DNA of 64,000 nt from Membranipora membranacea (GCA_914767715.1 OU612066.1:38352283-38416282), one strand, 5' to 3'; numbered from the stretch's first letter, positions 1 through 11,223 are shown. The notes: a model not told the origin generated them from the letters alone. Program-made: numbers and translations.

Positions 1-887
1 ATGTACAATACACACAGAGGGAATTAAAATCACTAGCAGCCCGTATATGAGTTGGTGCAATCACAGTCTGGCATTGTGCTCTAGGTATCACCCTGCCCAT
101 ACCTTCATCAAAAGTATGAGGTTTCAAACTGTCAACAGAGTTTCATAACATATGTATAAAAAGATAGGACAGCTGACAACACTGACTAAAGACTACCTTA
201 GCGGGTTACAGACTACAGTACATTATTATACAGCTGCTACAACCCGGTAACTGTAAATTGCTGAACAGGCTGAACGGACTGAACAGCTGAACAGAATTTC
301 TCAGACTAAAATTATTATTTGTAATCATTTCTCTGGCTGACTATTACTTCTCAAACACATTCCTCCTAACCAAATGATTTGATGAGTCACTAAGTCCCTG
401 TTGGCACCTAATATAACCAATTTAGGACAAGCAAATGAAGCACCCAATATGCCAATTATGACAAAATCTGATGGTGTTCTGGAAATTGGATATCAGAAAC
501 ATTATCCAGCTCAACCTTCCATCTAGCCAGTCTTAACAAGCTTTGTTTATAGGGGGGGGGGGGGGGTTACTTTCCATCCATTCACTAGTAGTGTAATGCC
601 GAAAAAATTACTGAGAATAAAATTGAAAGAAACCAAGGTGAATGATTTAATGAGAAGAATATAAAGAATTGTCCATGCTCATGCAAAATTAGACAATCAT
701 GTAAAGACTCAAACGAATAGTTGTCTGAGAAATTCTGTTCCGCTGTTCAGTCTGTTTAGCAATTTACAGTTACCCGCTACAACCAGTATGATATGAAAAT
801 GAAATGTTTTCCCTATAAACTCTATACTAGGCTACAACACCTTCACTATGGTTCCATGCTTCGAATTTGTGGTTCACTCCAATTTCG
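1..887. other. Intergenic DNA, no gene seen
   Basis: No exon with recognisable protein similarity was found on either strand. The stretch is AT-rich and includes a run of 15 G at 552-566. It may be intron or 3' flank of a gene outside the window. Confidence 0.5.
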
Positions 888-1049
888 AATGGTTAGAATC
901 CAGTGGATTCTAACCATTCCCATGATGGGAAAACCATAAAAAGAATCTACCGCAGCCGGGACTTGAACCCCGGGAGAGGCCTCCCGGGTTCCCGGGTGTC
1001 CATTTGAAGGCATTGTGTGCAAGTGCGGCTAACCATTGAGCCACACCAC
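888..1049 (-). mobile_element. tRNA-derived SINE-like element
   Basis: Read on the minus strand, this has a pol III A-box-like block at 1043-1029 (TGGCTCAATGGTTAG) and a B-box-like block at 969-959 (GGTTCAAGTCC), separated as in a tRNA with a long variable arm. The D stem (GGC/GCC) pairs and the T stem pairs at four of five positions. The acceptor stem does not pair, so this is a tRNA relic rather than a working tRNA. Downstream on the same strand lies a 14-bp inverted repeat (arms 888-901 and 905-918), perhaps part of the SINE body. The outer ends were not determined; no second copy was seen in the window. Confidence 0.6.
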
Positions 1050-1194
1050 CAACTAGGAAATAGGTCGAATAAACAAGGTATGGATATTCGCGTCCAAAAA
1101 GTCATTCCTCACAATCGGAATTTGACTTTAATGCCGTTTCCATGGGGTGATTACTCCCGAAATCCTTACAAAATTGACACATGGAACCGTAGTG

Positions 1195-1470
1195 CATGTG
1201 GGCCTACTGGAGAGGAGCAAATAATACTACAACACCATGTGGGCCTACTGGAGAGGAGTACTCTATACTACAACACCATGTGGGCAGCCTACTGGAGAGG
1301 AGTACTCTATACTACAACACCATGTGGGCCTACTGGAGAGGAGTACTCTATACTACAACACCATGTGGGCAGCCTACTGGAGAGGAGTACTCTATACTAC
1401 AACACCATGTGGGCCTACTGGAGAGGAGTACTCTATACTACAACACCATGTGGGCAGCCTACTGGAGAAA
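1195..1470. repeat. Tandem repeat, 41/44-bp units
   Basis: About 6.6 copies of one unit starting CATGTGGGC. Units begin at 1195, 1236, 1277, 1321, 1362, 1406 and 1447, so lengths run 41, 41, 44, 41, 44, 41, then a partial 44-type copy. The long form has an extra AGC after GTGGGC. From 1236 onward the two lengths alternate, giving an 85-bp higher-order period. All three forward frames stay open across it only because of the repeat, so no protein is called. Confidence 0.9.
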
Positions 1471-2533
1471 TGATAACGACACTGGCTAGTTACCTTTCGA
1501 CTTGTCTGTATAATTAAATGATGGCAGAAATTAGACACTTTACTTTACCATCAGTATAGCCTATACAATATCATAAAATACATAAATGTGTGTGGTGATC
1601 ACATAACACTAAGGCTCTAATTATAGGCTTAATAACAAATTATTACGTAATTCAATAATTCATTTTAATAAAATCTAGGCTATCAGACGAATGGTGGATT
1701 AGGGGATATAGGAGATTTGTTTGACACTGTATTTAGACTTTGTCATGAATACAGTGAAAGTTGAACATTTTTGGTTTCAGTTATCATTTTGAAGTCTCAG
1801 CTCTAGTTTACATGTTCCAGTTATCTTGTTCCATATCTCAGTTAGATTCTCACCATGAACTGATCTGGGTTCATTGTTCTCACACAGTAAACAAATATCT
1901 TTATCTCATCAACGCTCTCTGATTTTGGATTCGCTATGAACTTATTGCTTCAAGTCGAGTCAAGAAGATGAAATGTTGTTATAACTATTTCACCATCAAG
2001 TGATGATCAATGATAATTAACCCTGAGTCAACAGGTGCAAATAGATTTAATCAAGAAGTTACTTGAATATGTTAATTGTTTCAAGGTCTACCTATATTCC
2101 ATGGCTATGCTAGTTATTCTAGTTAATCATTATGGTTACTGATAAAAAAACATAAGTATTCAGTCTTTTAAATTAACGGACTAATAATCAGATGCTCATG
2201 AGTGGACAAAAATAGTCAGACTCTCAGTGAGATTTGGCTTGCTGATTATGTTTATAAAAATGTGGATACTAGGACTCTGGTGTTTGCTGAACTAGAGTTC
2301 ATTGACAGGTTGTGAGTTTCCTCATCATAACTCGGCGCGACGACGCCCAATGATGGAGTTTTGAAGCACAAGAAGTGGTCTCAAAGCAACAGCATGTACC
2401 ATGTTTGTGTAATTACCTGCTTATCAGCGCATTCACCCGCTCTAATAACCACTCAACTGGACAGTAACCCCTAAATAGTAGTATAACAGAATTCCCTTGG
2501 AAACTTAATTTCATGTTTCCATGCATGTACTTC
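1471..2533. other. 3' flank of the CARD-GTPase gene, no gene seen
   Basis: Nothing recognisable as coding was found. Both strands were searched for a further GTPase exon and none was convincing. No clear AATAAA was seen on the minus strand just downstream of the stop at 2534, so the 3' end of the neighbouring gene is unplaced. Confidence 0.4.
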
Positions 2534-3915
2534 CTAGAGACATTTTTTCTTAGTTGAGAGAGTTAGAGAGCATATTACAAATGAGTAATTAGATGACTGG
2601 TGAATTTTTAATTGAATTAGCTGAGTGCCAGCCAAATAGGCTATATTTGTTTCAATGAACATTGGACAATAATCATTGAACTGACTGTATAAGAAATCTA
2701 AGTTGTAACATACCTGTTGATCTTCCATTGGGTCTGTTTTATTGCCTACTAAGATGAAAGGAACCTTCCTGCAGTAGTGCCTCAGCTCCGGGTGCCATTT
2801 AGCTAGTATATTATTTAATGAGGTCTGACTGGTGACGCTAAACACGAGCAGAGCTACGTGAGAATCAGCATACGAAAGTGGGCGGAGCTTGTCATAAGCA
2901 TCCTGGCCAGCGGTATCCCAAAAGTTAAGAGTGACCTGAGTATTACCGTGAATGATATCTATAGCTCTGTTATCAAACACGGTCGGAATGTAACTTTGCT
3001 GTTTCTCTCGATGCATGAAGTAGTGAATTATACTAGTCTTCCCAGTACCTCCGTCACCGACCAGCACACATTTCACTTTAGCGTAGTTCCGAATACCACC
3101 CATAGAGAAGCTTGGCACTCTGTTGTGACTAGTTCGGCTGAGTGTTGATGTTTTAGAGCTGCTGGGCTTGGCGCTGAGTTTTGCGCTGACTTTTGGTTCA
3201 CGCTCTTCTTTGTTCATATCCTTGAGTAATGTCTCGTATATCTGATCGTAGACTCGCTGTCTCTCTGCCTTCTCCTTCTCCAGCTCATTCAACACAGTCA
3301 CCGTTCTCTTGTACTTCTCATTACTCTCAAAGTTCTGACTTTGACGCTTCAGCTCAGTTTGCAACTAGAAAAGTCATGAAAAAATATATAATGATACCGG
3401 TTTAAGGTTCAGGTGTTATACTACAAGGACAATGTACTGCATTGGATTTATACACTTACTGCATCCATTTCTGCTTGCATTGAAGCCACAACCTCAGATT
3501 GTTGTTCTAGTTGTTCCTTGAGATCCTGTAGTCGAGCATCATCAAACCATTCTCCCTGATCAAACATTGATATCTGACCAGCCCCTGTAGGGGAATCAGG
3601 AGTAATTTGGTCACCATTCTGCAGATTAATTGCATCAGAGGACAAAGGCTTCTCCAAAATGTCAGCAAGCTCTATGTAACCGGATAGTCTCATTGCTTCT
3701 AGCATCTTGATAAGCCCGTCCTTGCTTTTCTTTGGAAGTATAGCCAGAAACATTCTCATTCTTTGAGCCCTGGTGGCACCAGTCATGATGTTTTCAATGT
3801 CTTCCTCACTCAAAACCCTTTCTTGATACAGATAATCCGTCACATCTTCAGGGTTAAGATTTCTGACCAGCTCTACATAGTTTTCTCTCAGTTTTCTTCT
3901 ATCAAGGGAATCCAT
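2534..3915 (-). CDS. CARD / coiled-coil / Rho-like small GTPase fusion protein
   Basis: Two coding exons, 3915-3460 and 3364-2534 (95-nt intron, GTAAGT donor, phase 0), encode 428 residues. Residues about 3-85 match a caspase-recruitment domain (ELVRNLNPEDVTDYLYQ, then LSEEDIENI, then RMRMFLAILPKKSKDG). Residues about 126-207 are charged and heptad-rich, a likely coiled coil. A Ser/Lys-rich linker leads to a GTPase: P-loop GDGGTGKTS (255-263), switch I PTVF (279-282), DTAGQ (302-306) followed by a Rho-like DKLRPLSY, and NKTD (360-363). The catalytic Gln is kept. A G5-like CPMFIETNIA follows about 25 residues later, as spaced in Ras proteins, without the Rho insert helix. A GTATGT in frame just after NKTD could be a donor, but reading through it supplies G5, so I prefer no intron. 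The C-terminus ends KKKCL, not a CaaX box. A likely 5' UTR intron (3976-3932) precedes the ATG. CARDs usually recruit partners in apoptosis or innate immunity; coupling to a GTP switch here is inference. Confidence 0.82.
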
Positions 3916-4331
3916 ATTCACTTTCAATATCCTGCAGAGATCAGCAAAGAATTCTATAGCACTGGCAAGTTCTCACAGGTGACTTGCTCTATTTTTGTTT
4001 GCCTATTTAGTATTGAAAGACCCGCCCACTTTTGTCAGAAACCAGTATAATTTTACGACATTGACTGGGAAATTTCCCTTGATCTCTTCTAATATATTTC
4101 AATGATTTTAATATATAAGCACGCTGAAAGCTTCTAGATATCAGCAAATTATTTCTCCAACTCCATTCCATGCTCTTTTTTTTGAAGAAGAACCTCTTTG
4201 TTATCCCCAGGGCCATTCAACTGTTTGTTGCAAAAAATAGAACAGCAGCTCAAGGTCCTTTCTTCCAGTTTGTGCCTAAGAGTCTTGTCAATCAGACAAT
4301 ACATTTCTTTCGTATCAATACTTTCAACAGC
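3916..4331. promoter_or_regulatory. Divergent promoter region between CARD-GTPase gene and APEX1
   Basis: The two start codons face away from each other and are 416 bp apart, so the region must hold both promoters or one bidirectional promoter. On the minus strand a GTGAGA donor (3976-3971) and a CTCTGCAG acceptor ending at 3932 define a probable 45-nt 5' UTR intron. No TATA box stands out. An in-frame ATG for APEX1 lies at 4170. Confidence 0.45.
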
Positions 4332-7300
4332 ATGCCACCAAAGAGAAAAGCACAGGCCAAGAAGGTTGGTTTTGATTTAATTTTACTTTGTTTGTTTGTT
4401 AGCAGTTATGAGTTATAATAATATTCAATTAATTGATAGTTACAGAAGTTTCAATACTCTACTTTGAAATCTCAGTGCTCAAATGATTTCATCAAATCAT
4501 GAATACTTACAGAGTACTAATGGGTGAAGAGTAATGTCTAATAATAATGACACAATTTATTTATTATGTTCTTCTCAATCAATTCATATAAAATTATATA
4601 TTCATTGCATAATTATTATTTACCGACTCTTCTCTCCTTTGTCAAGCTTAATCGATCACCTGATTCTCATCACTTCAGCCGAAGCTAGAAAATGTGGAGG
4701 CCCATTATATCATGTGACTACTACTTACCTAATTACCTTACCTTCAACTTAATCCAAACCGTCCACATCACGGGCGCTTTTGGATAAATATACCATCATT
4801 ATCCGTGTGGGGGGGGGGGGGTTTAGACTAGAGAGTATTTCATAGCTGAGGAGGTAGGGAATTGTATTATTTCCCTATTAGTCTAATTCAATTAAGTTAA
4901 AGAAAAAGAAAACAATTTGTAAACAGTCAAGCAAACAGTATGGCCTGATGCACCACTCAAGTGATCATTGGTATGAAAAGAAAATGGCTGTCCAGTGTTA
5001 AAGAAAGGATTTGATTTGAGATAGACCACAAAAGTTGACCAAAGTGAACCGCATACGTTGTCATCGATGTTAGTAGTGTGTGTTAAACATGATACAGTTA
5101 GTCGGGTGGAAAGTACACTTTGACCTCTGACCTCATTCTATTGAAATAACTGTGAGTCCAGGCATCACAGCTATGCTGCCAACTTATTGTTTTACCTCTG
5201 GTATCATGTAGTGCTGAATTGAAGCATACGTAGGAGTTTAGTTTAATGTCAAATAATCCGCCTTCTACCTTTCTGAGGAAGGTTACATCAATAACATCTC
5301 TCCTATCAGACAAAAGAGGAATGGCATGATTAGCCATACAGTCAGTGATGCTATCAGTTTTATTCAAATGGTATATCCATTTAACAGCATTTTTCTGGAC
5401 TTTTTCAAGGCTAGTTTTCAGGCCGATATTATGGGGCGACCACACCTGACATGCATATTCTAGAATAGGCATAACCATAGTTTTGTATGCAACCAGTTTT
5501 GTCTTAGTTGGGGCTTCTTTTAGCCCTCTTTTAATCAGACCTAGGGAACGATTTGCCTTTTTTACTATGGCAGCTATGTGTGTATTCCATTTCATGCTGG
5601 AATGTATGGTGACACCAAGATACTTAAGAGAATTTGAATGCGGTATGAGATCATCTCCCAGCTTAAGACTGATGTCTGGTTTATCATAGCCTACTTTCAT
5701 GTGTATGCACTTTTTATGGTTGAAGACCATGCCCCATCGATTCGCCCATTCTTTAAGCTTAAACTACTACACAATAATTGAACCAGCACACTATAAGTAA
5801 AATGTGACAATATCATAGGACTGCCGCAGTTCCTGATTTTGGGCTTGGGGTGGATAGGATGGAAGCTCTATTTGCTTTGCAGTTTTCAGTTTTTAAGTGA
5901 ACATGATTTTTGACTATTCAAGTTTTTCACAATTCCCATACTACAAACTATTACCGGTAGGGGAGAAGAGAAGATAACTCAAATGTATGCCGAATAGGCG
6001 ATATAGTTGTCTTCTCTTCTCCCCTACCGGTAATAGTTTGTAGTATGGGAATTGTGAAAATCTTAATACTTAATACTGAATACTTAAAAATCATGTTTAC
6101 TTAAAAACTGAAAACTGCAAAGCAAATAGAGCTTCCATCCTTCTCACACCACACCCCCCACCCACACCAAGCCCAAAATCAGGAACTGCGGCAGTCCTAT
6201 GGACAATATACTGGAGTTGATATCGTAAAACATTCCACACAAAATGTAACATCATGCAAAATATGTGCAAACACAAATTTGGCAAGAAGGAATCACACCA
6301 TCAACTGTATCAAACACAAACATACAAAATTAGGCCTACATGTGTAAAGATTTAACAGGTCATCGGCTAACTGCTTTTAGGGAATAACTAGCTTGATTTA
6401 GTGTTGAAGGCCTATCCCAGCTAAGCATGGATGAGATGAGGTTATGGATGTTTTGTCATAAATAAAATACTTTTGCATTTGCCGGCAGATTTTTTACGAT
6501 TTGCGCAAGACGTTGTGGTACATTTAGCGCATTGACATAATTTGTGCATGGCATGTGGTGACATTTTGTGTAGGTGTTATATTTTTATGTATGTCATGTT
6601 GCTACTTTTTGTGCATTGTCACATTTAGAGCATGCCTGTATACAAGAGATCAGATTTTTTAACACACCATCAAAGGCAGGCATGGTGTCACATATGCGCA
6701 CCCTCTCGGGGAGGGAGTTCATTGACTCCCGACATGAGAAAAGCAAGTGTAGAGTAATTGTTTTTGATGAAAGTTCACTCAGATTAGAAAAAATATGTGA
6801 CCATATCCATTGAATATGATGATCACGTTATTTGCAAAAATCAAACCACATGTTAAAACAAGAGCAGCTAAAAGAGAATAGTTAGCCTCGGTTAACTTTG
6901 GTCTCTATAGAAAGGCTGCATGCAAGAGTTATGAATATATCACTGGCCCAAACAATTTGTGTATGTGAATCAGATTTTCTCATTTTTAATTTTTGATTTC
7001 TCTTTTAACTTGATGATAATTTGAATAGTGATTACTTGACTTGTAAAGCACGTTCTTATAGGATTGTCATGTGGCGATTTTGAACGGTTGAAATAAAGTT
7101 AATATCATCATCATCATCGATTCCTCGACAAATAAGGCACCAGGCTTTGACACCACCTGGTAGTTTGCATTCGGCTTAGCAATCGAATGCATTAGCTTAG
7201 GCACTTAACTAGATTTTTAGTGAAACTGAAATGCAGGCCCATAAACAAATATAATATATTATAAACAAATATAATATATTAATATTAAATACTTATGGAC

Positions 7301-10300
7301 AGGTCATAGTAACTGATAGTCAATTGAACAATCTTTTTTTTTTCCTTTTAAAATGTATGTCAGTGCTGTGTAATCTTCAACCGATGGCGTTGATGGTTTG
7401 ACTCGTTGGGTTTTTAATATTGGAGATGATGCATCATGATACTATTTGTCACTGATGATGTTTATCTCACTAGTCCTTTCTTATTATTGTAGGGCGAGGA
7501 TAAAGCTAGCCCAGCTAAAGCAGCAAAGAAGAGTGATGAGAATGAGGGAGATGCAGCTGCTGTTGAAGCTCCATTTCCAGATGATCTTGACTTCTCCTCT
7601 ACAGCTAAAACTAAAACTGGAGAGGACTGGAACACTAAGCTTATCTCTATGAATGTTAATGGATTCAGAGCTTGGTGGAAGGTATGAATTCTATGAACTT
7701 TATATTAGCTAGAGTTAAAGGGCAACCAGGGTTTCAAACAAGTTCTCATCGATTGATAGCAGATTGCACCTAATGCATAGGGAAAAAGACCAAATCTAAA
7801 TCGGATGATTATTCAGTGAGAATTCTTCTTAAACATTTCATCCATCAGGTGCTAAAATGATGCTCAAACTCAACTAATATGGAACGTCACAGAGCAGTTT
7901 CCTGTTTTATTTAGCATGGGGCCTATCATTATGACAGCAATGTCTTTGAACCTCCCCTAAATCTGTAGTAAATAATGTGCTAGGCAGCATGAGCTTTGTG
8001 TATTACGCGTTGCAAAACTCAAAGTAGTTGCTGACTCTAAGCTGGGTAACACTTTAGTTTAGGGGAGGACCCAAGACATTGCTGTAATGATGATAGAGCA
8101 CAGGCTAAATAATAACAGGAACAGGAAACTGCCCTGTGGTATTCTATTTTAGCTGAGTTTGAGATACCTGATGGATGAAATGTTTCACAAGAATTCTGGC
8201 TGAATAATCATCCAAATGAGATTTTGTCTTTTTCCCTATGCAGAAGGTGCAATCTGCTATTAATCAATGAGAACTTGTTTGAAACCCTGGTTGCCCTTTA
8301 ACTCTAGCTAGCACCAAGTTTTTCTAGCCAGGTTGGGAGCTGATGTTGATGCAGTTGACTAAATGTTGGCCGGTCATGAAATTCACTACTTCAACCCTGT
8401 GTGAAATAAAAAATACTTAACTCCTCTTCGGTGATTACTGAATACAGTACAGGCAAAATCATGATGGCTTGGATTTTAAAAGAAATTTTCTTGTAAGCTT
8501 CAATAAGGATACCTTGGTGATGTCAGATACTAACCGAGATGTCCAATGACAAATTTAAGAAACATTCACTAAGATATGTAGCATTATCATTTCATGAACA
8601 AAAGAAAAAGGAGGGAAAAACATCAAATTGGAAGTAAGCTGAATGTTCACTAGATAAGCTTTGATGTCCCTTCACTGGACATTGTGATAACAGTGAAAGC
8701 AAGCTATCCATCATATATATAATAAAGTGTACATCTTATTCCCAATTACTATGTGGTACATAAAGCAGGTTTTATTTTATTCACAGAAAGGAGGTGTCCA
8801 ATACTTAAAGAAAGAATCAGCAGATGTATTCTGTATACAGGAGACAAAGTGTACTGATAAACAGATACCTTTAGAAGAGATCAAGGAGGCGGGCTTTACT
8901 GCTCACTTCCTGGCCGGAGACAAAGCAGGATATAGCGGTGTGGGCATTATCTACAAGAAAGCGCCTATCAACATCACAGAGGGAATCGGTGAGTGAAAAG
9001 TGGGAAGAGTTTTAAGTATTCTAATATCTCTCCAAATGAGCATCTTTTTATTTCTGACATACAAATTTAAAAAAAATTATAAATCCAATCATGTTGGTTG
9101 ATTTTCTGTAGTAGATATTGTGCTCCCTAGTAAAGAAAACAAACGCAATAATGTATTAAAATAACCACCAACATGATCTGACTACTATGAGGTTGACCCT
9201 AGAGAAGTATAGCATTAGGAGGACAAGTTTTGCCATTCTGTGCTAGCTTGATAGCGTGAAATTTATGGCTAGTTAGCAATTCCTCACCCTCATCACTCTA
9301 AATTAGCAAGTAAAAATCTGTGCTAGCTAACATTAGATCACCCAAAACTAGTTAAAATATGATATAAAATAATTATTTACTCCTTGAGAGTATAAAACTC
9401 CACCTACATGATAGTATAATTTGAGTACAATTTATTCCTGTTTGTTTTTCTAGATATCGAGAAGCATGACGCTGAGGGAAGAGTGATCACGGCAGAATAT
9501 GATGGATACTATCTCGTCACTGCATGTAAGCTATCAGGGGCTGTTAAATAGGGCAATTATCAGTCCTGGGTGGGTAAAAAAGAAAAAGCTCAGTTATCAC
9601 AAAACTGGTTCTCCTTTTCCTGATCAGCTCAATTTCACCTGATGACAATTTTACAGACAAACATGAAAACCATAAGTGTTCTTCAGTCATTAATTTGAAT
9701 GAACACAAAACTTGATGTTTACCAACCAATGAACCAACAGACCTGTCAATGCTCAGCAATGAACTGGACCTAGTTAGTTGTGCCTGCTATGCATTGTCTT
9801 TATAGTTTTGAGTTGTCCCCTCATTGAACTAAATGTTCAAAGAGAGAGCAACTCCAAATTACTGATCCTTTTCAATAACTTATAGAACAAGATGTACACT
9901 AGAACCAATGAACTTGCTCATTACACTAAACTAGCTGAAATAGACCAATCATAATGTACAATCACCTCCTTATCAGATGTACCAAACTCTAGTAAAGGTC
10001 TGACCAGACTTGACTACAGGACCAAGGAATGGGACGTAGATTTCAGAGAGTATATCAAAGGACTGGATGCTAAGAAGCCAGTGATATTGTGTGGAGATCT
10101 CAATGTTGCTCATCTAGAGATTGGTGCGTAGTTCAAAGTCTCAATCAAAAGTCTTTAGCGCATTTGTTCAGCAACACACATTATGATGCAAATATTATTT
10201 CATCTTCATCATTAAGTGATTTGCACATGAGAGGGATAAATCTATTGACCGGAATAAACAGGAGGAATTCACCAGGATATTTTATCTCGCTCTGCAGATT

Positions 10301-10937
10301 TGAAGAACCCAAAGAATAATAAGAATAAGACAGCAGGATTCTGTGACGGTGAGAGGGAAGGAATGACAGAGCTACTCAAGTGTGGATTTGTCGACTCGTA
10401 CCGTGTGCTCTACCCGGATCAGACGCAGAGTTACACATTCTGGACTTATATGATGAACGCCAGAGCAAAAAATGTTGGCTGGTAAGTGATCCTTATGTAC
10501 GGCTCAAAGTCCACCTTGAATATTGATGGTACTGGATGCACTGGGTGTAGAATTTAACAATGCTGGTAGGTTGTTGACTTTGATTCTTTATATTCAGTAT
10601 TTTTCTAATGAAGAAGTTAATCATAATTGAAGGCTAATTGATATTAGAAAGAATTTGGCATCGACTGAAACGATATAAGTTATCATCTTTATCATCTGTT
10701 AAGATCGACTTTTGCGATTCCATTTTTAAATGTTGGATTGATAAGCGTAACAAGTCTGCTGTATTCGGACTATCATTGCTAACATTAACATTACTAATTT
10801 GTTATGTATATTTATACAGGCGATTAGATTATTTTATAATCTCAGAGAGGTTGAAAGATAAACTATGTGACAGTTTTATGAGGACTAAAGTGATGGGCAG
10901 TGATCATTGTCCGATTGGAGTTGTCATGCATCTATAA
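4332..10937 (+). CDS. APEX1: AP endonuclease 1 (base-excision repair)
   Basis: Seven exons: 4332-4364, 7493-7681, 8787-8988, 9454-9525, 9977-10123, 10298-10481, 10820-10937. They total 945 nt, 314 residues (human APE1 has 318). The enzyme cuts the DNA backbone 5' to abasic sites. The N-terminus is lysine-rich ([11 protein letters not shown]), a likely nuclear signal, followed by an acidic low-complexity stretch. Family motifs in order: metal-site Glu in CIQETKC (about residue 93), [23 protein letters not shown] with catalytic Asp/Asn, [21 protein letters not shown], and GSDHCPI with catalytic Asp-His near 304-305. The block equivalent to human ICSWNVDG reads LISMNVNG, so the vertebrate redox Cys65 is absent and Asp70 is Asn, as in bacterial ExoIII. 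Exon 1 has a non-standard GTTGGT donor. Poly(A) signal AATAAA at 11224-11229. An upstream in-frame ATG at 4170 could extend the protein. Confidence 0.96.
4809..4821. repeat. Poly-G run, 13 nt
   Basis: Uninterrupted G run in APEX1 intron 1. Similar G or C runs lie at 552-566, 11749-11761, 50996-51012 and 51610-51624, all outside coding sequence. Confidence 0.9.
5098..5762 (-). pseudogene. 5'-truncated LINE reverse transcriptase fragment (Jockey/CR1-like)
   Basis: An open frame of about 220 codons reads from 5762 to the stop at 5098, antisense to the host gene inside APEX1 intron 1. It matches the C-terminal part of non-LTR reverse transcriptases: [18 protein letters not shown], then [18 protein letters not shown], then [13 protein letters not shown]. 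The catalytic palm with YADD is missing, so the copy is 5'-truncated and dead, yet this stretch has no stop, which suggests a fairly recent insertion. The 5' junction is near 5762; the 3' end was not defined. Confidence 0.85.
5814..6201. mobile_element. Foldback MITE with 8-bp target duplication (hAT-like)
   Basis: A 388-bp near-perfect palindrome with ends CATAGGACTGCCGCAG and its complement. It is flanked by identical GACAATAT copies at 5806-5813 and 6202-6209. An 8-bp duplication is usual for hAT elements. The arms meet around a short centre near 5990. No transposase is encoded, so it is non-autonomous. It lies in APEX1 intron 1. Confidence 0.88.
7241..7280. repeat. Direct 20-bp duplication
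   Basis: The 20-mer ATAAACAAATATAATATATT occurs twice in a row (7241-7260 and 7261-7280) in APEX1 intron 1, with no change between copies. Confidence 0.9.
7708..8308. mobile_element. 601-bp foldback MITE with TA target site
   Basis: Long imperfect inverted repeat filling much of APEX1 intron 2. The ends read GCTAGAGTTAAAGGGCAACC and its complement, flanked by TA at 7706-7707 and 8309-8310. Arms of about 250-300 bp can be followed inward with scattered differences. TA duplication and long inverted repeats fit a Tc1/mariner-type non-autonomous element. The arms have drifted, so it is older than the 5814-6201 element. No open frame is visible. Confidence 0.85.
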
Positions 10938-11223
10938 AGAACCAATCGTCATAGCGGACGTGAAACCTTTACTTGGACTTTCTGGTGGCATTACTGGCAC
11001 ACTTTCTGGTGGCATTACTGGGACATAACTAGAATTTTATATGTTGTATCTTGTCCACCCTATCAAGTCGCAAAGCATGGTAACACTTATGTAAATATCT
11101 GTATATGTTTTAGATAGACTCATTACTCAAAACCGTGACTCTTTTGTCTTTGTAAAAAAAATTGAAATAACACAAGGTTCTTCTTGGCAAAGCAAATTTA
11201 TTACGTGAGAGACTTGGAATCTC

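Noticed and set aside
1195-1470. CRISPR-like array
   Set aside because: Units are contiguous with no unique spacers, and the window is animal nuclear DNA.
1017-1517. Open frames across the 41/44-bp tandem repeat
   Set aside because: Overlapping forward frames stay open only because the unit lacks stops; the peptides are repeats of the unit and cover a SINE edge.
2401-2470. Possible extra minus-strand exon ending at a GTAATT donor
   Set aside because: Neither of its acceptors gives an open frame in the phase required after the GTPase exon.
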